From positions 62,001 to 126,000 of the forward strand of contig CANIQT010000002.1 in assembly GCA_947469885.1 (NCBI GenBank): DNA of 64,000 nucleotides. The letters are read 5' to 3'. Both the position numbers and the translations under genes were made by a program. The notes below the pieces were generated by a model that worked only from the letters and a program-made list of their open reading frames with translations, did not search any database and had not been told where the DNA came from. Within the stretch, counting starts at the first letter, position 1. Each line of letters opens with the position of its first letter. Source of the DNA: Bacteroidota bacterium (GTDB lineage: Bacteria > Bacteroidota > Bacteroidia > 2-12-FULL-35-15). Shown here piece by piece: positions 16,830 to 24,820 of the stretch.

Positions 16830-18167
16830 ATGATAAGAATGAAAAACATTTTAGTAATAGGAGCAGGTCGTTCGGCATCATCGCTGATAAAATATTTATT
16901 AGATAATTCAACAACGGAAAACTGGAATGTGACTATTGGAGATGTGTCACTGGATTTAGTAAAACAGAAAATCGGAAACCATAAAAATGCAAGAGCCATT
17001 CATTTTGATATTAATAATGAAACACAAAGAGAAGAAGAAATAAAACAATCTGATGTCGTTATTTCTATGCTTCCTGCATTTATGCACATGTCAGTAGCAA
17101 AGGACTGTGTTCGTTTCAAAAAACATTTAGTGACGGCATCTTATGTTTCAAAAGAAATGCAGGAATTAAATGAAGAAGCAAAACAAGCTGGAATTATATT
17201 AATGAATGAATGTGGCTTAGACCCAGGCATTGACCATGCTTCTGCAATGAAACTCATTGATGAAATACATAGAGAAGGTGGAGAATTAATTTCTTTCAAA
17301 TCGTATTGTGGTGGATTGGTTGCTCCAGAAAGTAACGACAATCCGTGGGGATATAAATTTTCGTGGAACCCACGTAATGTAATATTAGCCGGACAAGGAA
17401 CAGCACAATTTATTGAGAATGGTCAATACAAATATATTCCTTACAACCGTTTATTTACTCAAACAAGTACGGTTGAAATAAAAGATTATGGAAAGTTTGA
17501 TGCCTATGCCAATCGTGATTCGTTATCATATCGAAAATCGTATGGAATAGAAAACATTCCCACGATGCTTAGGGGAACATTGAGAATGGAAGGCTTTTGC
17601 AAGGCTTGGAATGTATTTGTAAAATTAGGATTTACTGATGACACTTACAAAATTGAAGCATCTGATACTTTAACTTATCGTGAATTAGTTGAATCATTTC
17701 TTAATAATGATAATCTGCCTACCAAAACTAAATTAGCATTGCTTATGGAAAACCTAATTGACAGAGATAGTTTAAATAAGATAATCTGGTCAGGTATATT
17801 AAGTGATGAAAAAATTCCTTTAGCAAATGCTTCTCCTGCTCAAATACTGCAAGAACTATTGGAAAGAAAATGGAAACTAGAGGAGCATGATAAGGATATG
17901 ATAGTGATGCAGCATCAATTTCAATTCAAAAATAAAAGATTGGAAACAAAAAACATTACCTCTTCTTTAGTTGTAAAAGGCGAAGACCAAACATATACAG
18001 CAATGGCAAAAACAGTAGGATTGCCGTTAGCCGTAGTAACTAAATTAATTTTGCAAGGAAAGATTTCTGCAACAGGTGTTATTATTCCAACCATCAAAGA
18101 AATATATGAACCTTTACTTTCAGAATTGGAAACCTTAGAAATTAAGTTTGAAGAAACATTCCATTAA
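16830..18167 (+). CDS. Saccharopine dehydrogenase family protein
   Basis: A 445-residue enzyme with an N-terminal Rossmann domain (NILVIGAGRSASSLIKYLL), the family motif VVISMLPAFMH, and LMNECGLDPGIDHASAMK. The C-terminal catalytic-domain signature is FKSYCGGLVAPESNDNPWGY. The closest known type is glutamate-forming saccharopine dehydrogenase of lysine degradation, which makes glutamate and aminoadipate semialdehyde. No other lysine-catabolism gene is nearby, so the substrate is not certain. MIR precedes a second ATG (16839, MKNILVIG), which may be the true start given the promoter position. Confidence 0.85.
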   Translation: MIRMKNILVIGAGRSASSLIKYLLDNSTTENWNVTIGDVSLDLVKQKIGNHKNARAIHFDINNETQREEEIKQSDVVISMLPAFMHMSVAKDCVRFKKHLVTASYVSKEMQELNEEAKQAGIILMNECGLDPGIDHASAMKLIDEIHREGGELISFKSYCGGLVAPESNDNPWGYKFSWNPRNVILAGQGTAQFIENGQYKYIPYNRLFTQTSTVEIKDYGKFDAYANRDSLSYRKSYGIENIPTMLRGTLRMEGFCKAWNVFVKLGFTDDTYKIEASDTLTYRELVESFLNNDNLPTKTKLALLMENLIDRDSLNKIIWSGILSDEKIPLANASPAQILQELLERKWKLEEHDKDMIVMQHQFQFKNKRLETKNITSSLVVKGEDQTYTAMAKTVGLPLAVVTKLILQGKISATGVIIPTIKEIYEPLLSELETLEIKFEETFH

Positions 18168-18176
18168 AAAAAACTG

Positions 18177-18197
18177 CCCCGTTTTAATGAAACGGGG
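18177..18197 (-). terminator. Terminator of the sigma/Spy-like operon
   Basis: A hairpin CCCCGTTT / AAACGGGG with a 5-base loop is followed on the minus strand by eight Ts (complement of 18166-18173). The plus side lacks an immediate T-run, so it mainly serves the minus-strand operon. Confidence 0.8.
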
Positions 18198-18209
18198 AAG
18201 TACATGTTT

Positions 18210-18758
18210 TTATTCTTTATCTCTTGGTGGATTGGGAGGACCTTCAGGACCATGTGGCGGTGGTGGATCTTTTCTATCCTTTAATTTATTTAGCAACTCC
18301 ATCTTAAATTGTTCTTCCGCATTATACAATCGTGCTACTTTTTTTATTGGCAACACTGATTTGAATTTTGCATGATATTCTTTTTGAATGTCCAATTCTT
18401 TTTGTCGAGAAGCCATTTCATTATCAACTGCCGCTTCTACTTCTTTGTCCGAAAGGTCTTCAAATTTTTGTTTTGCATCTTTATTTTCCTCTCTTCTCTT
18501 TTTGCGAATTTCCTGCATTTTATCACTGAACTGATTATAAACAGGCCAGAATTTTTTCGCTTCTTCTGGCGTTAAATCAAGCTTCTTGGTAAGGAAACCA
18601 ATTTTTAATGTTTCAATATCTTCTCTTCTCTCGTTTTGTCGTTCCATCCGTTTTTCTTTTTTTGCTTCCGGATTTCCTTTTTGTGCAAATGCAACTGTTG
18701 CGCACAATACAATTACCACAAGTGCAATTCCTTTCATTAAATTCATTTTAGCTTTCAT
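18210..18758 (-). CDS. Spy/CpxP-like periplasmic helical protein
   Basis: A 182-residue protein with a signal peptide (ending AFAQ) and then almost entirely charged alpha helix. It contains KLDLTPEEAKKFWPVYNQF, the counterpart of the LTxxQ region of Spy/CpxP. It ends in a Pro-rich tail (DPPPPHGPEGPPNPP). Family members act as periplasmic chaperones or stress sensors. It is the third gene of an operon with an ECF sigma factor and a membrane protein. That order suggests that it is a target of the sigma factor or a feedback sensor for it. Confidence 0.75.
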   Translation of the reverse strand: MKAKMNLMKGIALVVIVLCATVAFAQKGNPEAKKEKRMERQNERREDIETLKIGFLTKKLDLTPEEAKKFWPVYNQFSDKMQEIRKKRREENKDAKQKFEDLSDKEVEAAVDNEMASRQKELDIQKEYHAKFKSVLPIKKVARLYNAEEQFKMELLNKLKDRKDPPPPHGPEGPPNPPRDKE

Positions 18759-18772
18759 AGTTTATTATTTAT

Positions 18773-19363
18773 TTATAGTTGATTATTAAGATTCGACTCA
18801 TCAATATTATTATCCATCAGGTAATTTTGAATGCTACTTTCATCAGAAGAAGTATTATCACTTTCGTTATCCTCACTTGCATATAGGGTTTCTATAATTG
18901 TCCCTTCATCAATATTATAAAGCTGTTCTTCTGTTGTCATCTCTTCTGCTATTTCTATTTGGGGCACTTCAGCATTATTATTCATAAAATTAATTCCTGC
19001 ACTTGCAATAAAAATAGTTGCAAGAAATGGAACTGCAAACCTTGGTTTAATTAATAATAATAGCCATTCTATAACCGAGGTAGTTTGTTTGGTATTAATA
19101 ACTCGTTGTTGAATTATAGTTGGAAAGTATTCAAAATAATCTTTAGGAACTTCAAAAGGATTATATTTACTGATAGTTGCAAGTGTTGGTGCTTCAGTTT
19201 TTATTTCTTCGTAATCATCGATTTCATTTTGAAGCTTGGTAGTAAAGCTTTCAAAATAATCTTCGTTGGCTTTAAAAGGACTGCTGTTGTTCACTTTCGA
19301 TAAGTGAGGTGCTTGTCCGGTTAAATCTTCATCCTGATTTTCTATATTATTATTACTGCTCAT
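18773..19363 (-). CDS. Single-span membrane protein, putative anti-sigma factor
   Basis: A 196-residue protein with one membrane helix (about residues 108-127). The cytoplasmic N-terminal part contains a 40-residue duplication: residues 18-48 and 58-88 both hold PF-x4-DYFE-x-F. After the helix the extracytoplasmic tail is acidic and Ser/Asn-rich. Position between an ECF sigma gene (33 bases upstream) and a Spy-like gene, plus topology, suggests that it is the cognate anti-sigma factor. No zinc-binding HxxxCxxC motif is present. The role is inference. Confidence 0.6.
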   Translation of the reverse strand: MSSNNNIENQDEDLTGQAPHLSKVNNSSPFKANEDYFESFTTKLQNEIDDYEEIKTEAPTLATISKYNPFEVPKDYFEYFPTIIQQRVINTKQTTSVIEWLLLLIKPRFAVPFLATIFIASAGINFMNNNAEVPQIEIAEEMTTEEQLYNIDEGTIIETLYASEDNESDNTSSDESSIQNYLMDNNIDESNLNNQL

Positions 19364-19396
19364 CTGGGTACTTTGATTGGAATAAAAACAAAAGGT

Positions 19397-19942
19397 TTAA
19401 TGAGTAGTCAAATAATTTTCAATTTTCTTTACTGCATGATGGTACGATGCTTTGAGCGCACCTACTGATGTTTCCAATATAGCACTCATTTCCTCATATT
19501 TAATTGCATCAAAATATTTCATATTAAAAACAATACGTTGTTTATCAGGGAGGGTTAAAATTGCTTTTTGAAGTTTAGCCTGTATTTCATCTCCTTTAAA
19601 ATAACTATCACTTTCCAACTTATTTGCAAGAAACGAAGAAACATCATCAAGCGGAATACCTGCGTGCTTTTTCTTTTGATTCAAAAAATTAATGGATTCG
19701 TTGGTGGCTATTCGAAACAACCACGTAAACAATTGCGATTCGCCTTTAAAGTTGTGGAGGTTTTTCCAGACTTTTATAAATACATTTTGCAACACATCAT
19801 TGGTGTCGTCATGGTCAATTAAAATTTTGCGGATATGCCAGTAGAGTCGTTTTTGGTATTGGCGCACCAATAAGTTAAACGCGTAGTTTTGCGTTTCGGG
19901 ATTTTTAAATTGTTCTAAAAGTTCCTTATCTGATAAATCCAT
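19397..19942 (-). CDS. ECF RNA polymerase sigma factor
   Basis: A 181-residue sigma-70 protein. Region 2 lies at about residues 25-92 (DTNDVLQNVFIKVWKNLHNF, LFTWLFRIATNESINFL) and region 4 at about 122-176 (LPDKQRIVFNMKYFDAIKYE, GALKASYHHAVKKIE). It has the usual ECF length and no extension. It heads an operon with a putative anti-sigma membrane protein and a Spy/CpxP-like protein, which points to control of an envelope stress response. Confidence 0.9.
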   Translation of the reverse strand: MDLSDKELLEQFKNPETQNYAFNLLVRQYQKRLYWHIRKILIDHDDTNDVLQNVFIKVWKNLHNFKGESQLFTWLFRIATNESINFLNQKKKHAGIPLDDVSSFLANKLESDSYFKGDEIQAKLQKAILTLPDKQRIVFNMKYFDAIKYEEMSAILETSVGALKASYHHAVKKIENYLTTH

Positions 19943-19960
19943 TTATTAAGCAGGATTTAA

Positions 19961-20047
19961 AATGAATAAAGAATAATGAACATTGAACATCGAATGTTGA
20001 ACCGAGCAACTAACTTCATAATTTATTATTCGGTGTTCGGTGTTCGA
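19961..20047. repeat. Paired heptad arrays of opposite sense
   Basis: Six 7-bp words related to RTTGAAC fill 19961-20002. Three words related to TGTTCGG fill 20027-20047, the complement of the first family. The pair could fold into an imperfect hairpin between the sigma gene and the transketolase C-half. Confidence 0.7.
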
Positions 20048-20053
20048 CATTTT

Positions 20054-21010
20054 TTATTTTTTTCGTTCTAAAACTTTTTTCACTGCATCCACTATGTTCA
20101 CTGCATCCAAACCATACTTGGTCATCAACTGGTCGGGTGTTCCACTTTCGCCAAAACTATCATTCACCGCTACCATCTCCAGAGGCGTTGGTAATTCACG
20201 TGAAAGTAATTGTGCTATACTGTCTCCAAGTCCGCCATTCATCTGATGTTCCTCGGCAGTCACCACACACCTTGTTTTTTTAGCTGATGTTAAGACCGCT
20301 TGTTCGTCCAAAGGTTTAATGGTATGAATATTTATTATTTCTGCATCAATTCCGAGAGCAGCTAATTGTTCTCCGGCTTCAATGGCTTTCCAAACCAAAT
20401 GACCTGTTGCAAATATGGTAACATCCTTCCCTTCATTCAACAACACTGCTTTTCCGATTTCAAATTTCTGTTCAGCATCAGTAAAATTAGGAACCGCTGG
20501 TCGGCCGAAACGAAGGTACACAGGTCCTTCATGCTCAGCAATAGCAATGGTTGCAGCTTTGGTTTGGTTATAATCGCAAGGATTAATTACCACCATACCC
20601 GGCAACATTTTCATCAATCCCAAATCTTCCAGTATCTGATGAGTTGCCCCATCCTCGCCTAAGGTAAGTCCTGCATGAGAAGCACAAATTTTTACATTCT
20701 TGCCCGAATAAGCCACCGACTGACGAATCTGATCATACACTCTACCAGTAGAAAAATTGGCAAACGTACCTGTAAAAGGAATTTTGCCTCCAATGGTTAG
20801 TCCGGCAGCAATACCAATCATATTGGCTTCCGCAATACCTACCTGAAAAAAACGTTCGGGATGGTCCTTTGCAAAAGCATCCATCTTTAACGAGCCGGTT
20901 AAATCGGCACATAAAGCTACAACGTTTTCATTCGTTTTTCCCAATTGAGACAACCCTGCCCCAAACCCTGAACGGGTATCTTTTTTCTCTGTAAAGGTGT
21001 ATTTTTTCAT
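20054..21010 (-). CDS. Transketolase, C-terminal (pyrimidine-binding) subunit
   Basis: A 318-residue protein corresponding to the C-terminal half of transketolase. It covers the pyrimidine domain (LTGSLKMDAFAKDHPERFFQVGIAEANMIGIAAGL, with the catalytic Glu in GIAEANM) and the C-terminal transketolase domain (GKDVTIFATGHLVWKA, TAEEHQMNGGLGDSIA). It acts with the N-terminal subunit encoded at 22488-23336 in the pentose phosphate pathway, transferring two-carbon units with thiamine diphosphate. Split transketolases are common, but here a VWA gene lies between the halves. Confidence 0.9.
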   Translation of the reverse strand: MKKYTFTEKKDTRSGFGAGLSQLGKTNENVVALCADLTGSLKMDAFAKDHPERFFQVGIAEANMIGIAAGLTIGGKIPFTGTFANFSTGRVYDQIRQSVAYSGKNVKICASHAGLTLGEDGATHQILEDLGLMKMLPGMVVINPCDYNQTKAATIAIAEHEGPVYLRFGRPAVPNFTDAEQKFEIGKAVLLNEGKDVTIFATGHLVWKAIEAGEQLAALGIDAEIINIHTIKPLDEQAVLTSAKKTRCVVTAEEHQMNGGLGDSIAQLLSRELPTPLEMVAVNDSFGESGTPDQLMTKYGLDAVNIVDAVKKVLERKK

Positions 21011-21033
21011 TTATAATTTCTAATCAATTTCAA

Positions 21034-22446
21034 TTAATATAATATCACTGTAGTAGTATTCCCCGATTCAATTTTAAACAACCTTTCAATTGTATAAATA
21101 CTTTCTCTGGCATTTTTAGGACGGTACTCCACCCTGTATCTTCCAGGCTGAAGCGCAATCGTTTCTCTGTCTTTAATATTGTCATTCAAATTGCAAACAA
21201 ATACCATTTTATTATTTTCTTCTACATACAAACTACCGGGACCAAAATTGGGTTTCGAAATACTAACTAATCCCGACTGTGGAATTTCAACTGTGGTTGT
21301 TTTACTTTGAGCAATATCCACTGCATCCATCTTAATTCGAGGAAGCGTTAAGATTTCCAAATCGTATTTTCCTAAAATGTATTTTTCAGTGTTATTAAAC
21401 TGCTGAACATGCAAGGTTTTCATTTCTCCCTTTTTTCTGACAATGCAGGTTGGACCAGTGGTACCAGCCATTTTCAAGGTAAGATAACCCTGAGGCGCAT
21501 CCACTGCAATAATGTTATGTTTGCCCGGAACCAACGTAATGTCTTTCTTTTCTACTTCTGGGATGGTATGCACCACCATCTTGTAAGTTCCAATCGGGTC
21601 AATAACGATAGTATCAGGCACGCCCTTATTTCCAATTGTGTGCATATAATTGTAACGGATAATTCCTGTTTGTTCATCATAAAAAGTCATGTCCACATCT
21701 GTTTCGGTAGGTCTTCCTGCCTGGTCGAGTAAATTAACCTGAACAGTAGTGTTGTTCAACGCCTGAGAAACAACGATGTTTAGAATGTTTTTAAAAGTGG
21801 ATTCGCTGGAAGCATCGTAAAATTTACCAATACAGCCAAACGAACTCAGGTAACTTTCGTCCAGACCAATACCAATAATAAAAGGTTTTAGTACAATTCC
21901 CTTTTTCTGTAGAGCAAGCGAAACCGCACAGGGGTCGCCATCGCATTCTTCAATTCCATCAGTTATTAAAATAATAATATTCCTCACCGAATTGGAAGTA
22001 GCAGTTGGAAAATCTCCACCGCACTGCTCCAGTGTGTAAGCAATTGGGGTTGTTCCTTTTGGAACAATAGTTTTCAATCTATTTTTAATTGCTGTAGTAT
22101 TATCTTTTGCAAAAGGCACTTCCAGCTTGGTATCCTTACAATCCCGCTCCGGTCTTAGTCCGTGCTGATGACCATAACAACGTAATGCTATTTCGATATT
22201 ATCAACACCTTTGATACTATCCAGAAATTCACTCAGCATCTTTTTTGCAATGTCCATTTTCATCCCACTTTGCCATTGACCAAACATACTGAATGAGGCA
22301 TCGAAAACGAACTCGATACGGGTGAGGGGTTTTACGGGTTTGGGTTGCGCATATATAGAGAAACAAGATGAAAGAATCAAGAAACAAGAAAGCAGTACAC
22401 TTGAAAGTTGTGGTTTAAAAAGAAAAAGATTTTTTTTATTCGTCAT
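21034..22446 (-). CDS. Secreted VWA domain protein
   Basis: A 470-residue exported protein. A von Willebrand factor A domain (about residues 40-230) has a complete MIDAS-like pattern: DASFSMFG (DxSxS), a Thr in GTTPIAYTL, and ITDGIEEC (the final Asp). After it come beta-rich PEGA-like repeats (GTYKMVVHTIPEVEKKD, PGRYRVEYRP). VWA domains bind protein ligands or metals. The gene sits 23 bases from one transketolase half and 41 from the other. The signal-peptide codons contain a five-unit heptad repeat (22360-22394). Ligand and role are unknown. Confidence 0.8.
   Translation of the reverse strand: MTNKKNLFLFKPQLSSVLLSCFLILSSCFSIYAQPKPVKPLTRIEFVFDASFSMFGQWQSGMKMDIAKKMLSEFLDSIKGVDNIEIALRCYGHQHGLRPERDCKDTKLEVPFAKDNTTAIKNRLKTIVPKGTTPIAYTLEQCGGDFPTATSNSVRNIIILITDGIEECDGDPCAVSLALQKKGIVLKPFIIGIGLDESYLSSFGCIGKFYDASSESTFKNILNIVVSQALNNTTVQVNLLDQAGRPTETDVDMTFYDEQTGIIRYNYMHTIGNKGVPDTIVIDPIGTYKMVVHTIPEVEKKDITLVPGKHNIIAVDAPQGYLTLKMAGTTGPTCIVRKKGEMKTLHVQQFNNTEKYILGKYDLEILTLPRIKMDAVDIAQSKTTTVEIPQSGLVSISKPNFGPGSLYVEENNKMVFVCNLNDNIKDRETIALQPGRYRVEYRPKNARESIYTIERLFKIESGNTTTVILY
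22360..22394. repeat. Five-unit heptad repeat inside the VWA signal peptide
   Basis: 7-bp words GAAACAA, GATGAAA, GAATCAA, GAAACAA, GAAAGCA (plus strand) encode the hydrophobic core of the signal peptide. A gain or loss of one unit would change the reading frame. Confidence 0.65.
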
Positions 22447-22452
22447 ACGAGG

Positions 22453-22487
22453 TCTTGATTCTTGGTTCTTAATTCTTGATTCTATAA
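22453..22487. repeat. Heptad array (5 units) between VWA and transketolase N-half
   Basis: Words TCTTGAT, TCTTGGT, TCTTAAT, TCTTGAT, TCTATAA fill the spacer almost completely, ending at the base before the stop codon of the next gene. Confidence 0.75.
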
Positions 22488-23336
22488 CTAATAATCTCCC
22501 AATGTTTCTTCATTCTGTTTCAAAGCCTGTGCCAATTGCTCATCATTGGGCGCAACACCGTGCCATTTGTGGCTTCCCATCATAAAATCAACCCCATGTC
22601 CCATTTCTGTTTTCATTAATATCATCACTGGTTTGCCTTTTCCTAAATGTGTTTTGGCTGACGCCAACGTATCCAAAACAGAAGCAATACTGTTGCCATT
22701 ATCATTTGAAAGCACATCCCACCCAAAGGCTTCGAACTTTGCTTTCAGACTTCCCATTGGCAAAACGTTATCTGTTGATCCATCTATCTGTTGCCCATTC
22801 ATATCAACAGTAGAAATTAAATTATCTACTTTTTTTGCAGCTGCATACATGGCAGCTTCCCAAATCTGACCTTCCTGCAATTCGCCATCGCCATGAAGGG
22901 TATAAACAATGTTGGTGTCTTTATTTAATTTTTTTGCCAATGCAGCACCAATGGCCACAGATAATCCCTGCCCTAGCGAACCGGAAGCGATACGAATTCC
23001 CGGCAACCCTTCGTGGGTGGTTGGATGTCCCTGCAAACGGGTATTTAGTTTACGAAAGGTAGCAAGTTCTTTCACCGGAAAATATCCTGAACGAGCCAGA
23101 ACACTATAAAAAACAGGTGATATATGTCCGTTGGACAAGAAAAACAAGTCCTCTCCCACTCCATCCATACTAAACGGTTGTGCATTGTGTTTCATCACTC
23201 CAAAATAGAGTGAAACAAAAAACTCGGCACAACCTAACGAGCCACCCGGATGACCTGAATTTACTGCATGAACCATTCGCACAATGTCTCTACGAACCTG
23301 AAGTACTATTTTTTCTAACTCTGCTGCTGATGCCAT
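22488..23336 (-). CDS. Transketolase, N-terminal (pyrophosphate-binding) subunit
   Basis: A 282-residue protein matching the N-terminal half of transketolase. It shows the thiamine-diphosphate motif region (HGDGELQEGQIWEAAMYAAA, with GDG), VNSGHPGGSLGCAEFFVSLY, and the IASGSLGQGLSVAIGAALA segment. Together with the protein encoded at 20054-21010 it would make the complete enzyme. On the minus strand it is the first gene of the three-gene group. Confidence 0.92.
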   Translation of the reverse strand: MASAAELEKIVLQVRRDIVRMVHAVNSGHPGGSLGCAEFFVSLYFGVMKHNAQPFSMDGVGEDLFFLSNGHISPVFYSVLARSGYFPVKELATFRKLNTRLQGHPTTHEGLPGIRIASGSLGQGLSVAIGAALAKKLNKDTNIVYTLHGDGELQEGQIWEAAMYAAAKKVDNLISTVDMNGQQIDGSTDNVLPMGSLKAKFEAFGWDVLSNDNGNSIASVLDTLASAKTHLGKGKPVMILMKTEMGHGVDFMMGSHKWHGVAPNDEQLAQALKQNEETLGDY

Positions 23337-23625
23337 ATAATTAATTAGTGATTTATTGAAATAGAAATTGGGGACCTTTATTTGTTATTTTTATATTTAT
23401 TAAAATTGACCAAAAGTAATATTTAATAAAGGAGGTGTATGAATTGTTGAAAATAATACTTCATTGTTGAAAACTCAACTAAATTAAGCACAATAACCAC
23501 TTTCCAAACCTGATGAGATAAGTATATTTGCAAACTGAAAAATAGTCATTAGCCAATAGTCATTTGTCGTTGGTTGACATGATAAAAACTTTGGACTTTT
23601 AACTTTAAAACTTTCAACTTAAATT
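23337..23625. other. Intergenic region with promoter and heptad arrays
   Basis: This 289-base gap separates divergent genes. It contains TATATTTG (23523-23530), a -7 element whose upstream partner is TTTC at 23501. Two heptad arrays then fill the presumed leader of ychF. Confidence 0.5.
23544..23624. repeat. Two successive heptad arrays upstream of ychF
   Basis: Five words (AGTCATT, AGCCAAT, AGTCATT, TGTCGTT, GGTTGAC) fill 23544-23578. A second array, with ACT recurring at 23588, 23595, 23602, 23610 and 23617 (steps 7, 7, 8, 7), runs up to the start codon. The two word families are unrelated in sequence but share the period. Confidence 0.7.
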
Positions 23626-24726
23626 ATGGCATTACAGTGTGGAATTGTGGGATTACCGAATGTAGGTAAATCAACTTTGTTTAATTGTTTATCGAATGCA
23701 AAAGCACAAGCGGCTAATTACCCGTTTTGTACTATTGAGCCCAATGTAGGCGTAATTACTGTGCCTGACGAGCGATTGCTGGCACTCGAAAAATTGGTAA
23801 ATCCCGAAAGAGTGGTGCCTACAACTGTAGAGATTGTAGACATTGCAGGCTTGGTGAAAGGTGCAAGTAAGGGCGAAGGTTTAGGAAATAAGTTCCTTGC
23901 CAACATTCGTGAAACCAATGCTATTATTCACGTGTTGCGCTGTTTTGACGATGACAATGTGGTACATGTGGATGGCTCGGTAAACCCGGTTAGGGATAAA
24001 GAAATTATTGATACTGAATTGCAACTGAAGGATTTGGAAACTGTGGACACCAAACTGAAACGCCTTGAAAAGCAAGCTAAAACAGGCAATGATAAAGATG
24101 CAAAAAAAGGATACGATGTTTTGTCTGTTATAAAGGATTTACTCGAACAAGGCAAATCTGCCCGTACTGCTAACCTTTCGGAGCAAGATATGGTGCATGT
24201 TGCCGATTGTTGTTTACTTACTATCAAGCCTGTGCTCTATGTTTGTAATGTGGATGAAGCTTCTGTGAAAACAGGTAATAAATATGTGGATGCTGTGAAG
24301 GAAGCAGTGAAAACTGAGAATGCGGAGGTACTTATTATTACAGCAGCAATGGAAGCCGAAATAGCAAGTTTGGATACGTACGAAGAACGCCAAATGTTCC
24401 TTGGAGAAATAGGACTAACAGAGCCCGGAGTAAATTATTTAATAAAGGCAGCTTACCGTATTCTTAATTTGCAAACTTATTTCACCGCTGGAGTAAAAGA
24501 AGTACGTGCATGGACCATCACTAAGGGAATGACTGCACCTCAGGCAGCAGGTGTTATTCATACTGATTTTGAAAAAGGATTTATACGTGCTGAGGTAATT
24601 AAATACAATGATTTCATCACTCTTGGCTCGGAAGCAGCTTGTAAAGAAGCTGGTAAGATGGGTGTTGAAGGAAAGGAATATGTGGTGAATGACGGGGATT
24701 TGATGCACTTTAGGTTTAATGTTTAA
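23626..24726 (+). CDS. ychF: Redox-regulated ATPase YchF (Obg family)
   Basis: A 366-residue Obg-family P-loop ATPase. The Walker A is GLPNVGKST; NYPFCTIEPN is switch I; DIAGLVKGASKGEGLGNKFL is the extended G3 region. The C-terminal TGS-like domain includes FTAGVKEVRAWTITKGMTAPQAAG and ends HFRFNV, the standard terminus. YchF binds ATP rather than GTP and associates with ribosomes. Length and motifs are complete. The leader contains two heptad arrays. Confidence 0.96.
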   Translation: MALQCGIVGLPNVGKSTLFNCLSNAKAQAANYPFCTIEPNVGVITVPDERLLALEKLVNPERVVPTTVEIVDIAGLVKGASKGEGLGNKFLANIRETNAIIHVLRCFDDDNVVHVDGSVNPVRDKEIIDTELQLKDLETVDTKLKRLEKQAKTGNDKDAKKGYDVLSVIKDLLEQGKSARTANLSEQDMVHVADCCLLTIKPVLYVCNVDEASVKTGNKYVDAVKEAVKTENAEVLIITAAMEAEIASLDTYEERQMFLGEIGLTEPGVNYLIKAAYRILNLQTYFTAGVKEVRAWTITKGMTAPQAAGVIHTDFEKGFIRAEVIKYNDFITLGSEAACKEAGKMGVEGKEYVVNDGDLMHFRFNV

Positions 24727-24730
24727 ATAG

Positions 24731-24813
24731 ATGTGAGACGTGAGATTTGAGACATGAGATAAATTAGTGCTCACATTTCTCACATCTCACATCTCGAATC
24801 TCACATCTCAATA
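24731..24813. repeat. Paired heptad arrays of opposite sense before parE
   Basis: TGAG recurs at 24734, 24741, 24748 and 24755. CTCACAT-type words recur at 24770, 24779, 24786, 24793, 24800 and 24807. The first family is the complement of the second, so the spacer can form a long imperfect hairpin. It ends 7 bases before ATG 24821. Confidence 0.75.
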
Positions 24814-24820
24814 CTAAATT

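Noticed and set aside
24731..24813. Rho-independent terminator between ychF and parE
   Set aside because: The inverted structure is imperfect, spans two heptad arrays and has no T-run; it fits the wider array family better.
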